Shown here: piece after piece, positions 1 to 6,423 of the stretch
Layout: the number at the start of each line of letters is the position of its first letter
How positions within the stretch are numbered: the first letter of the stretch is position 1
DNA from: JAYZDB01 sp036338025
Lineage (GTDB): Bacteria > Planctomycetota > UBA1135 > UBA2386
DNA: 12,654 nucleotides
Assembly (NCBI GenBank): GCA_036338025.1
Contig: JAYZDB010000100.1
Location: 1-12,654, forward strand
Reading direction: 5' to 3'
Notes under the pieces: model-generated
Seen by the model: only the letters and a program-made list of their open reading frames with translations
The model's database searches: none
Told to the model about the DNA's origin: nothing
Made by a program: the position numbers and the translations under genes

Positions 1-529
1 GGCGCTTGAGGAACTGCTCGACAGCAGACGGTCCGAGGTAGCGCACGACACTGGCAGGAATCTCGTTTCCGACCGTAAAGCACAGCACGGCCGGATGGCC
101 AGCACAGGCACGTACACCATCCCGCACGGACTGCACGATCCGGCGCATCGCCGAGCGGTCCTCCAGAAAGGTCACGTGTTGCTCCCACGGTAGACCCACC
201 ATCACACGTAAGCCCGCCGCTTCAGCGAGGTTGAGCAACCACCTCGGAGGCACCGTATAGACTCGCACGGCGTTGCATCCAGTGGCGACGATGCCGGCGA
301 AATCACTCTCGACCCGGGCCGGGTCACCGTACTCGCAACCATCCGCATCCGGCCGGAAGGGTCCATAGGTCACGCCCTTCACGTCGAACTTCACGCCCGC
401 CAGATAGAGGAACTTGCCGCGCACCACGACTCGCTGGCCTTCGACCAGATGCGGGCGCGGGTTGAGGCTCACGGCCTCATGCGTTCCAGACTCTGGGTCG
501 GTCTTATGGGGCGAAGTGGAGGATTCCAT
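1..529 (-). CDS. Glycoside hydrolase-like TIM-barrel protein, N-terminal part (probably fused to a GT2 glycosyltransferase beyond the edge)
   Basis: Reading the minus strand from the ATG at 529 gives 176 codons without a stop, so the 3' end lies outside the window. A poorly conserved stretch of about 45 residues is followed by the motif KGVTYGPF (residues 51-58), then a segment with NAVRVYTVPP (86-95), VGLPWEQHV (111-119) and FTVGNEIP (151-158). The Asn-Glu pair at 155-156 corresponds to the acid/base position of clan GH-A hydrolases (families 2 and 5 type). From memory, this exact set of motifs marks long bacterial proteins in which a GH-A-like barrel precedes a family 2 glycosyltransferase for exopolysaccharide or surface-glycan synthesis; the second half cannot be seen here. 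No Shine-Dalgarno precedes the ATG, so the start could also be a later GTG. The gene is divergent from the sigma-factor gene. The family call is fairly sure; the substrate is unknown. Confidence 0.8.
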   Translation of the reverse strand, partial: MESSTSPHKTDPESGTHEAVSLNPRPHLVEGQRVVVRGKFLYLAGVKFDVKGVTYGPFRPDADGCEYGDPARVESDFAGIVATGCNAVRVYTVPPRWLLNLAEAAGLRVMVGLPWEQHVTFLEDRSAMRRIVQSVRDGVRACAGHPAVLCFTVGNEIPASVVRYLGPSAVEQFLKR

Positions 530-632
530 CAGAGGGAGAATGGATGACTAAGCGAGAGGGGCCCGACGCGGTGGGGCAACCGGCAGCGTAAAGGGTTGGG
601 ACGAATCAGGCTGAGTGGGAACGAGTGTCGCC

Positions 633-657
633 GGGTATTGGCATTCGGCCAACACCC
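633..657. promoter_or_regulatory. Near-perfect inverted repeat, candidate operator
   Basis: The left arm GGGTATTGGC (633-642) and right arm GCCAACACCC (648-657) are complementary at 9 of 10 positions around the 5-nt centre ATTCG. No T-run follows on either strand, which argues against an intrinsic terminator. Its place near the middle of a divergent promoter region fits a protein-binding dyad or an RNA hairpin in a leader. The binding protein is unknown. Confidence 0.45.
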
Positions 658-734
658 AGGAGACAACAAATGATAATCTGGTTTCGCTGTCTGTGTCTCC
701 CCGACCCCGACAGCAGAACAAGTTGCAGAGGGAA

Positions 735-788
735 CCGCCAGTCTTTGCCCTGGCGGACCGGAAACCCCGTTCCTGAGGGGGATACCCC
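735..788 (+). promoter_or_regulatory. Hairpin-rich leader of the sigma-factor gene
   Basis: A perfect 7-bp stem, CCGCCAG (735-741) with CTGGCGG (750-756), closes an 8-nt loop. Immediately downstream, a G-run (777-781) can pair either with CCCC at 765-768 or with CCCC at 785-788; the two pairings exclude each other. The second hairpin ends 8 nt before the ATG at 797 and would cover the ribosome-binding area, where no Shine-Dalgarno is visible. This looks like a possible translational switch, but nothing shows that it is transcribed or functional, and C/G runs are frequent in DNA of this composition. Confidence 0.35.
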
Positions 789-796
789 ACACACAG

Positions 797-1339
797 ATGG
801 TAGATTCACGCAGACTCTTCGAAGCCCTGATCCAAGAAAATGCTCATTCGTTGCGGATTTTCCTGCACAGCGCCGTCCACAACCCCGCGCTGGTGGACGA
901 TCTGTTCCAAGAAACGATGATCGTGGCCTGGAAGACGATCGAGCGATTTGATCAAGAACGGTCGTTCGGCCGGTGGATTCGCGGGATCGCCCGCAATCTG
1001 ATCATGTCCCAACGACGCACGGCTGCCCGCCAGTATGTCCTGAACAATCATGATCTGGTCAACTTGATCGACGACCACTGTGAGTCGATCCAACTGATGA
1101 GCAATGACCTCCTGGATGAGCGGTTGGACCGTCTGCAGCGCTGTGTCGACACCCTTCCATCGACCTACCGCGAAGCGATCAAGCTACGCTACCAGCGAGA
1201 AATCCGGGGTCCGAAGCTCGCGGAGATCCTCGACACGTCTTGGGACAACGTGAAGAAGCGCCTGCAACGCGGACGCAAGATCCTGTACGACTGCATGGAA
1301 GGCAAATGGTCCCAGGCCCGGGTGCAACATGAATCCTGA
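797..1339 (+). CDS. ECF-family RNA polymerase sigma factor
   Basis: This 180-residue protein has the two-domain layout of extracytoplasmic-function sigma factors, which direct RNA polymerase to a small stress or envelope regulon. Region 2 spans about residues 8-75, with DLFQETMIVAW (35-45, region 2.2 type) and FGRWIRGIARN (57-67, regions 2.3/2.4, promoter melting and -10 recognition). A linker follows, then region 4 at about 110-166, with LPSTYREAIKLRY and the helix-turn-helix end TSWDNVKKRLQRGRKIL (148-164) that reads the -35 element. Region 3 is absent, as expected. Length and sequence resemble the short sigma factors abundant in Rhodopirellula and Verrucomicrobium relatives. The ATG at 797 follows a hairpin-rich leader and lacks a Shine-Dalgarno. 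The last 11 nt overlap the next gene, the usual arrangement with a cognate anti-sigma factor. Family call very sure; regulon unknown. Confidence 0.93.
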   Translation: MVDSRRLFEALIQENAHSLRIFLHSAVHNPALVDDLFQETMIVAWKTIERFDQERSFGRWIRGIARNLIMSQRRTAARQYVLNNHDLVNLIDDHCESIQLMSNDLLDERLDRLQRCVDTLPSTYREAIKLRYQREIRGPKLAEILDTSWDNVKKRLQRGRKILYDCMEGKWSQARVQHES

Positions 1340-2357
1340 TGACCAACAAGAACTGAACGCCCTCAACGAGTACCTGGACGGCGATATCTCCAAGGTCGAC
1401 CAGCATGGCCTCGACCTGTCGCAAGTCCCCCACGATGAGATCGTCCGTCACCTGCTGGTGGCCGGCATCGTCCAGCAACTCGGCTACGACACCGAGGAGA
1501 CAGTGCGCCAGCAGGTCCAGGACGGCATGGCCGCCGTCAACCAGGTAATTCGTCACGAGCGGCGAGTCCGAATCCGCACCGGCTTGTTCGGCAGCCTGAT
1601 CGCCGCCGCCGCGATTACGGTCACGGCCCTGTTGTTCTCGTGGCAATCCTCAGATCTGCGACCGGTTATCGACCAGATGCAGGCCTACCTCAGGGCTGAC
1701 CAGGACCGGCAGTACAGCATGCGGGCCGAGACCCGTGATGCGGCACTCAATTTCATCGAAGCTGAAACCACGCTCTCCGTACGGGGCAACGACAAGTTCC
1801 TGGTGTCCTTCTCCGGCAATGTCTTCGGTGCGCAATTCGTCGTCAACCAGGGATTCGATGGCGAAGACTACTGGGTGGTATTGCCATCGATCGGTCTCCC
1901 CACCCCCGTGCTGGTCAGCGAGACGAGCCTGGCAAGCTGCTGGGGCGCGGACATCGCTGTGGAGATGCAGGACGTTGGGCGCGGAATCGACCGTCTGGAA
2001 GTCGGCGCACGCATCTTCAGCCTGGTCGAGAATCTCAAGAGGAATTACGAGGTCACTGCTTCGACTCCCGAGTCGACGACCTTTTCCCCGCAGGACGGAC
2101 AACTTGCAATCACCGCCTCACGCCACGCCCAGACGGATCCCGACTACCCCATGACCATCGAGTTCCTACTCGATACGTCCAGTGGCACAGTCGAGCAGAT
2201 TGTTGTCGAGTACATGGAACTGCCCGCGCAATTACGGCTCGACAATCCCTACCGGAAGATTCGGTACCAACTGCAAGGCGAATTCCCCCGCGCCGACAGC
2301 GTCTACCAGCACCAGGGTCATCACGACGGCTCTCGGCAGGTGTTGCGGCTGGACTGA
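1329..2357 (+). CDS. Membrane-anchored probable anti-sigma factor
   Basis: The 342-residue protein starts inside the sigma-factor gene, overlapping its end by 11 nt in another frame, so the two are probably translationally coupled. A charged N-terminal part (residues 1-84) would lie in the cytoplasm. It includes NEYLDGDIS (13-21) and a short helical region, as in zinc-less anti-sigma domains; I see no HxxxCxxC zinc motif. One membrane helix follows (about 85-104, rich in Ala, Ile, Leu), preceded by an Arg-rich stretch that fits the positive-inside rule. The remaining ~235 residues would be outside the membrane, rich in predicted beta strands, with FDGEDYWVVLP (173-183). Such a domain could sense an envelope signal; a LolA/RseB-like fold is a guess from the strand pattern only. 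The role is inferred from gene order and topology rather than from a recognised domain. Alternative: a membrane protein of unknown function co-expressed with the sigma factor. Confidence 0.72.
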   Translation: MNPDDQQELNALNEYLDGDISKVDQHGLDLSQVPHDEIVRHLLVAGIVQQLGYDTEETVRQQVQDGMAAVNQVIRHERRVRIRTGLFGSLIAAAAITVTALLFSWQSSDLRPVIDQMQAYLRADQDRQYSMRAETRDAALNFIEAETTLSVRGNDKFLVSFSGNVFGAQFVVNQGFDGEDYWVVLPSIGLPTPVLVSETSLASCWGADIAVEMQDVGRGIDRLEVGARIFSLVENLKRNYEVTASTPESTTFSPQDGQLAITASRHAQTDPDYPMTIEFLLDTSSGTVEQIVVEYMELPAQLRLDNPYRKIRYQLQGEFPRADSVYQHQGHHDGSRQVLRLD

Positions 2358-2395
2358 TGGCACACTCGCAGGCCACAGATTCTTGATACGAAGCG

Positions 2396-3061
2396 ATGCA
2401 TGAAGAGGTGATTCCCGTCCTCTACAGCTTCCGCCGCTGCCCATACGCCATGCGAGCCAGGATGGCCATTGCCGCTGCCGATTGTGAAATCGAGCACCGG
2501 GAAATCCTCCTGAGTGACCGCCCTGAGCATCTGCGGGCGATCTCGGCCACGGCCACGGTACCGTGCCTCGAAATCCGGCCGGGCAAAGTCCTTGTCGAGA
2601 GTCTGCAGATCATGTCCTGGGCGCTCGATCAACACGACCCATTGAACTGGTTGCCGGCTCAGGATCAGGTCAAGATGGCCGATGAATTGATCGCCAGCAA
2701 CGACGGCGAATTCAAATACAACCTCGACCGGTTCAAGTACCCAACCCGCTACGACGATGCTGATCCGCTAACCGCTCGGTCCAACGCAGAGCGATTCGTC
2801 ATCAGGCTGGACGAGCAACTCGATCAGCACACGCAATTGCTCGGCGACAAGGTCTCGATGGCTGACGTAGCGATCTTTCCCTTCGTCCGCCAATTCAGCC
2901 GAGCCGACGAGGAGTGGTTCGCGTCCACCCCATACGAGGCAGTACGCAGCTGGCTCGCGCGGTGGGAAGCAGCGCCGATCTTTGGCCGGATCATGGCCAA
3001 GATCCCGGTCTGGCAGCCGAGCGACCCGGTGCTCCGCTTCACGACGGCATTTCCCAGCTAA
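2396..3061 (+). CDS. Glutathione S-transferase, omega-like
   Basis: This 221-residue cytosolic protein has an N-terminal thioredoxin fold (about 6-80) with LYSFRRCPYAMRARMA (9-24). Cys15 is the likely catalytic residue, as in omega- and beta-like GSTs that form mixed disulfides with glutathione. TVPCLEI (54-60) supplies the cis-proline (Pro56), and ESLQIMSWAL (68-77) carries the Glu-Ser pair that contacts the glutamyl part of glutathione. The all-helical C-terminal domain has SMADVAIFPFVRQF (154-167), the N-capping box of helix 6. Length and motifs match the SFRRCPYA-type family of bacterial GSTs, known mainly as homologues without proven substrates. The common SPKGTVPVL motif reads SATATVPCL here. 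It starts 38 bp after the anti-sigma gene, so it may belong to the same transcript and to an oxidative or electrophile stress response. No terminator separates them. Confidence 0.92.
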   Translation: MHEEVIPVLYSFRRCPYAMRARMAIAAADCEIEHREILLSDRPEHLRAISATATVPCLEIRPGKVLVESLQIMSWALDQHDPLNWLPAQDQVKMADELIASNDGEFKYNLDRFKYPTRYDDADPLTARSNAERFVIRLDEQLDQHTQLLGDKVSMADVAIFPFVRQFSRADEEWFASTPYEAVRSWLARWEAAPIFGRIMAKIPVWQPSDPVLRFTTAFPS

Positions 3062-3086
3062 CGCAAAGCCGGATACACCACACTGA

Positions 3087-3098
3087 CGGCCCGGGCCG
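3087..3098. repeat. Perfect 12-bp palindrome
   Basis: CGGCCCGGGCCG reads the same on both strands and lies in the 74-bp gap between the GST gene and the propeller gene, 37 bp before the latter's start. It has no loop or T-run, so it is not an intrinsic terminator. It may be a binding site or simply chance in GC-rich DNA. Confidence 0.3.
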
Positions 3099-3135
3099 GT
3101 TGCATCTCGCAGCGAATAAGGCATCTTCGTCACTC

Positions 3136-5013
3136 ATGTCTCGATTCCTATTCACCGCGGTCCTGTTCGCATGTGCGGTCCCGGCATCATCCCAGCAGGC
3201 ATCCTGGGAACGCATCCCGCTGGGAAAGCACACCTGGACCGGCTTCACCCATGCGGTTGGGATAGGTGAAGACGCCTACTTCTTGCACGGTCGCGACATC
3301 GAGCATCGCGGTTCGGACGGAACCTGGGATCGCTGGCAAGACGTCCTGCCGCATCCAGTCGGCCCCTTCTCTGCTGCCCGACGAGACACCAAAGGGAACA
3401 TCGTCGTCGTGCCCGGTAACGAAAAACCTGGGTTCGTGTTCGAACCCAGTAGCAGGCGGGTAACCAAGACATACTCAGCGTTGGCGCTCAAGACCGAACG
3501 CGGTTGTCAGTTGGCATTGGACGCAGCCAATGTACCACACGTCGCAATCGGTGGACGAGGCAAGTCCTGGGGTCGCGTGGTCGACAATCGGTGGGAGGCG
3601 CTGCCCGACCTCAACACTGTGACACCGCTCGGCATGTTCTCCGCCGGCTTGTTTTTTGCCGGCGACAGGTTCATCGCCTTCGGCGATCACCACGTCAACA
3701 ACTACTTCATCGCGGACAAATCATGGCCGCACAAGGGCAAGTTGTTCACCCAATTAGGAATCCGTCCCGCGCTGGACCGAGGTGGAATGGGATGCCAGGA
3801 TCCGGAGACCGGCACGGTCTGCCTGACCCTGGGCAAGGGATCGCGTACCCTCGGCCTGGTCCTGATCCAAAACGCCACCTATTACCATCTACGTCCACGG
3901 TTACCGTTTGAGTTGTGGGACGAAGACCGCTGCCTCTACGTCTCCGGAACTGGCAAGACGAGACGACTGAACCTGCTTTCGCGCCGTGAAGGAGCGCTAT
4001 TCCGGATCCCGGTGTCCTCGCTCTACAGTATCGGCACAGGCGATGACAAGAGGGCCGAGGCTGGGTCACCTTGGGTGGTCTGGAACACCTCGCAGAACGG
4101 ATCACACGGAGATCTGGCCCGTGAACGGGACAGCATCTGCAATCTGGTGTTCGTCGAGCCGTTCCTCTACTTGCAGCGCAAGAACATCGTCCGTCGCATC
4201 CACTACAAGACCATCGCTCACAGCAAGACCCAGGCTGGATACTCCTACGGGCCGTTGTTCGCGACGATGGGTGCTGCCTTCTGCTACGACGGTTCCGAAC
4301 GGATCTACATCTGCAACGGCTATACCCGCGATTTCTGGGCGCTCGAACTCCTGCGCAACCGCAAGGCTCCCGATGTCCGCACAAACAAACTCGTCGATAT
4401 CCCCGAGGTCTTGACGCGCCAACTCCATCCCCTGCCACTCCACACCTACTCGTCGACGAAACAGATCAACAACGACAATGGCGGCGGCAACACCTCAATG
4501 ACGTACCACGATGGTCAGATCTACGCGGTGTTCGATCCGGTCACCCGAGTTGTTCGGCGCTACTCCCCTCGAAAAAACACGTGGTCCCTGGAAACCGTCT
4601 TGCCGGCCGGGATGCCTTACGACAATCGTAGTGGCATCGACATGTTCTCCTCCGATGGAAGGCTCTGGGTGCTGTCGAAGAACAAACTGACTTCGTATTC
4701 CAAGAAGACCGGATGGGCGCCGATCGAGATCTTGAATTTCGAGTACTCATCCGACGGCGGCATGGCCTGTCTCGATCCCGACACCAAGATGGTCTACGTC
4801 GCCTTGGGCGGCGGTAGCCGAACCCTCGCAACGATTCACCTCCCCGGTCGCGAACAGAAGGTCCTCAAGAATTACTTCCCCGACGCAGTTTCCGTGCACG
4901 GCCGCCGCATCTACATCGGCAGACTCCAGGGCAAGAAGTACCTCTCGATCTTCCGTGGACACGACTCGGCCGAGCACTGGCGCATGGAGTTGCCCGCCGA
5001 CGGTCGGCTCTAG
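3136..5013 (+). CDS. Secreted Kelch-like beta-propeller protein
   Basis: I place the start at the ATG at 3136, because MSRFLFTAVLFACAVPASSQ is a clear signal peptide (cleavage near residue 19-20); the frame stays open upstream but that part overlaps the GST gene and lacks any export signal. The mature protein of about 605 residues is made of beta strands with repeated turns of the Kelch/propeller type: GGMGCQDPETGTVCLTLG (216-233) recurs as GGMACLDPDTKMVYVALG (541-558), each followed by G-SRTL, and GAAFCYDGSERIYICNGY (379-396) with DFWALEL has Kelch character. It contains DGRLW, GQIYAVFDP and similar strand-turn motifs, and no catalytic signature or C-terminal anchor. It probably acts outside the cytoplasmic membrane in binding or protein contacts; no substrate can be named. 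It follows the GST gene by 74 bp in the same direction, and converges with the dioxygenase gene 16 bp downstream. Confidence 0.75.
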   Translation: MSRFLFTAVLFACAVPASSQQASWERIPLGKHTWTGFTHAVGIGEDAYFLHGRDIEHRGSDGTWDRWQDVLPHPVGPFSAARRDTKGNIVVVPGNEKPGFVFEPSSRRVTKTYSALALKTERGCQLALDAANVPHVAIGGRGKSWGRVVDNRWEALPDLNTVTPLGMFSAGLFFAGDRFIAFGDHHVNNYFIADKSWPHKGKLFTQLGIRPALDRGGMGCQDPETGTVCLTLGKGSRTLGLVLIQNATYYHLRPRLPFELWDEDRCLYVSGTGKTRRLNLLSRREGALFRIPVSSLYSIGTGDDKRAEAGSPWVVWNTSQNGSHGDLARERDSICNLVFVEPFLYLQRKNIVRRIHYKTIAHSKTQAGYSYGPLFATMGAAFCYDGSERIYICNGYTRDFWALELLRNRKAPDVRTNKLVDIPEVLTRQLHPLPLHTYSSTKQINNDNGGGNTSMTYHDGQIYAVFDPVTRVVRRYSPRKNTWSLETVLPAGMPYDNRSGIDMFSSDGRLWVLSKNKLTSYSKKTGWAPIEILNFEYSSDGGMACLDPDTKMVYVALGGGSRTLATIHLPGREQKVLKNYFPDAVSVHGRRIYIGRLQGKKYLSIFRGHDSAEHWRMELPADGRL

Positions 5014-5029
5014 GCCAAATCAAGCTCAG

Positions 5030-6025
5030 CTAGAGATCGGCGCCGTTGCGGAAGATGTCCTCGTTGTCCGGATCGATGGGACTGACGTGGTAATAGTGTC
5101 CGTTGAGCGAACGACGTTCGGCCGTTTGCCCACGATCACGGTACTCCCAGTGATGCGTCGATGCCTGCGAATAGTGCGTCACGTAGCTCTTGCGCGTCAG
5201 TTCTGGATCATTGATCGGCGAACCGCCATGTGAGAGCGCCCCGTGCCAGATCAGGACATCGCCCTTCTTCGGACAAAACGTCTCAACCTTGCTCCGGTTC
5301 AACTTGCCTTGCTCATGCAGGTGCGCGGCAAATTCATCCTCGTTTCGATCTGAATTTTCGGTGCGGAAGATGCCGTCACCCCAATCGAACTTGCTGTTGG
5401 CATGTGACCCCGGAATATAAGCAAGAGGTCCGGAGTCGGGACTGATGTCCTCGAGGGCAAACCAGGCGGCGCAGAGTTGCGAGGGAATGTGAGCCGGCAC
5501 GTAAGCAAAATCCTGGTGGGCGGCCTGCTCGCTGCTACGCGTAAAGGTCAGTGACTGCAACAACATGACATCATCACGGAACATGTGCGACACGAACTCC
5601 GTGACCTTTCGATGCAGGGACATCTTCTTGGCGGCGAGCGAGTAGCTGTGGAAATCAACAATCCGCATGTGCACACGATCACGGTCCTGAGCCAGAGCCT
5701 CAACCCGTTCGGGTGGATACTCGTGTATCGGTCGGTGATTGAGAATATCGCTGTGGATAATGACCTGCTGATTCTCGTAGTCCGCCAACATCTCCCGAAT
5801 GTCCGCGAGGTAGGCATCGATCAACTCGTGCTCGATGATGTTCTCCAAAATCACGTAGCCATGCCTCACCCAATGAACGAGGTTGAGACGGAGCAACTCG
5901 GGGTCTTCGGGCTTCGGATCGAGCGAATCGATGTAGTCGTCAAGCATGCGCCACTGCTTGTCGAGCCAGGGCAAGCTGTCCTGATCGAAATCGAGAATCT
6001 TGTCGTCAGGTGAAGTATCGTCCAT
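5030..6025 (-). CDS. Phytanoyl-CoA dioxygenase (PhyH) family protein
   Basis: The 331-residue protein belongs to the Fe(II)/2-oxoglutarate-dependent oxygenases of the PhyH type, which hydroxylate small molecules or lipid-like acids in the cytoplasm. The iron ligands are visible: HQDF (His170, Asp172) and the distal His266 in WHGALSHGG (260-268). Arg278 in LTRKSYVTHY is placed to bind the 2-oxoglutarate carboxylate. GPLAYIPGSH (199-208) and the preceding WFALEDISPDSG are typical of the family's central strands. RHGYVILENII (54-64) is the usual entry strand. I chose the ATG at 6025; the frame extends to a GTG at 6094, which would add 23 residues without conserved features. Neither has a good Shine-Dalgarno. 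The gene is convergent with the propeller gene, and stands alone. The family is sure; the substrate is unknown, and many bacterial members act on secondary metabolites rather than phytanoyl-CoA. Confidence 0.92.
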   Translation of the reverse strand: MDDTSPDDKILDFDQDSLPWLDKQWRMLDDYIDSLDPKPEDPELLRLNLVHWVRHGYVILENIIEHELIDAYLADIREMLADYENQQVIIHSDILNHRPIHEYPPERVEALAQDRDRVHMRIVDFHSYSLAAKKMSLHRKVTEFVSHMFRDDVMLLQSLTFTRSSEQAAHQDFAYVPAHIPSQLCAAWFALEDISPDSGPLAYIPGSHANSKFDWGDGIFRTENSDRNEDEFAAHLHEQGKLNRSKVETFCPKKGDVLIWHGALSHGGSPINDPELTRKSYVTHYSQASTHHWEYRDRGQTAERRSLNGHYYHVSPIDPDNEDIFRNGADL

Positions 6026-6423
6026 CTTGCTGCGCGCCAATCTCGTGGTCAGAAAGTCCGGGATCGCATGCCCGCCGGCCCCCGGATTTTGCACGTTTCC
6101 GGTCTGCTACACCATGATCGGACGAAGTCGAATCGGGATTTGTGCGAATACCACCGGAATCCGCGCGTCGTCAAACGATGATCGACAAGCTGACATGCAC
6201 GGAAGAACCACCACCAACGCCCCCCCACAACAGCATCGCCGGAGTCATGCGGACAAGCTCAGCCCCATGCGGCTGACAGCCCGGTGCCGAGGTGATTTAC
6301 GACCCATGCTCGAAGCGCTAATCTCGCTCGGCCGGTGCACGGACCCATCCGCGCTGGCCCAGCAGTGAAGTGAGCTTTCTCCATAGTCGATAAATCCCTT
6401 TCAGGCATCGCCTTGCCATCCAT
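6026..6423. other. Intergenic region without a convincing gene
   Basis: These 398 bp lie between the divergent dioxygenase and helical-repeat genes and should contain both promoters. A plus-strand frame (6000-6368) is open but largely antisense to the dioxygenase N-terminus and has no recognisable motif. I found an 8-bp direct repeat, GACAAGCT (6184-6191 and 6252-6259), a small dyad GGCTG-A-CAGCC (6271-6281) and a C-run at about 6220. An AT-richer patch, GATAAAT near 6390, is a possible -10 element for the downstream gene, but I see no matching -35. Confidence 0.45.

Larger units (their letters stand above)
530..796. promoter_or_regulatory. Divergent intergenic region between the GH-like gene and the sigma-factor gene
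   Basis: These 267 bp separate two divergently transcribed genes, so they should hold both promoters. I cannot place a convincing sigma-70 -35/-10 pair. They contain a 25-bp near-perfect dyad (633-657), a series of GC-rich hairpins immediately before the sigma-factor start (735-788), and GGAAC at 618-622 and 731-735 plus its inverse GTTCC at 769-773. GGAAC is the common -35 element of ECF sigma factors, but no matching -10 element sits at the expected spacing, so an autoregulated ECF promoter is only a possibility. The reading frames that cross this region carry no recognisable protein. Confidence 0.5.

Noticed and set aside
625..951. Plus-strand 108-codon frame across the leader and the start of the sigma factor
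   Set aside because: It is an off-frame reading that runs into the sigma-factor gene; the composition is Arg/Pro-rich, as in shadow frames of GC-rich DNA.
2914..3135. Upstream extension of the propeller gene by 74 codons
   Set aside because: It overlaps the GST gene, has no export signal, and a clear signal peptide begins at the ATG at 3136.
3746..4438. Minus-strand 230-codon frame
   Set aside because: It lies fully antisense to the propeller gene and is rich in Arg, Cys and Ser, the typical mark of a shadow frame.
6184..6259. 8-bp direct repeat GACAAGCT as a regulator-binding pair
   Set aside because: Two copies of 8 bp within 400 bp are weak evidence, and nothing else ties them to a promoter.
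6000..6368. Plus-strand 122-codon frame upstream of the helical-repeat gene
   Set aside because: It overlaps the start of the dioxygenase on the opposite strand, has no recognisable motif and an unlikely composition.
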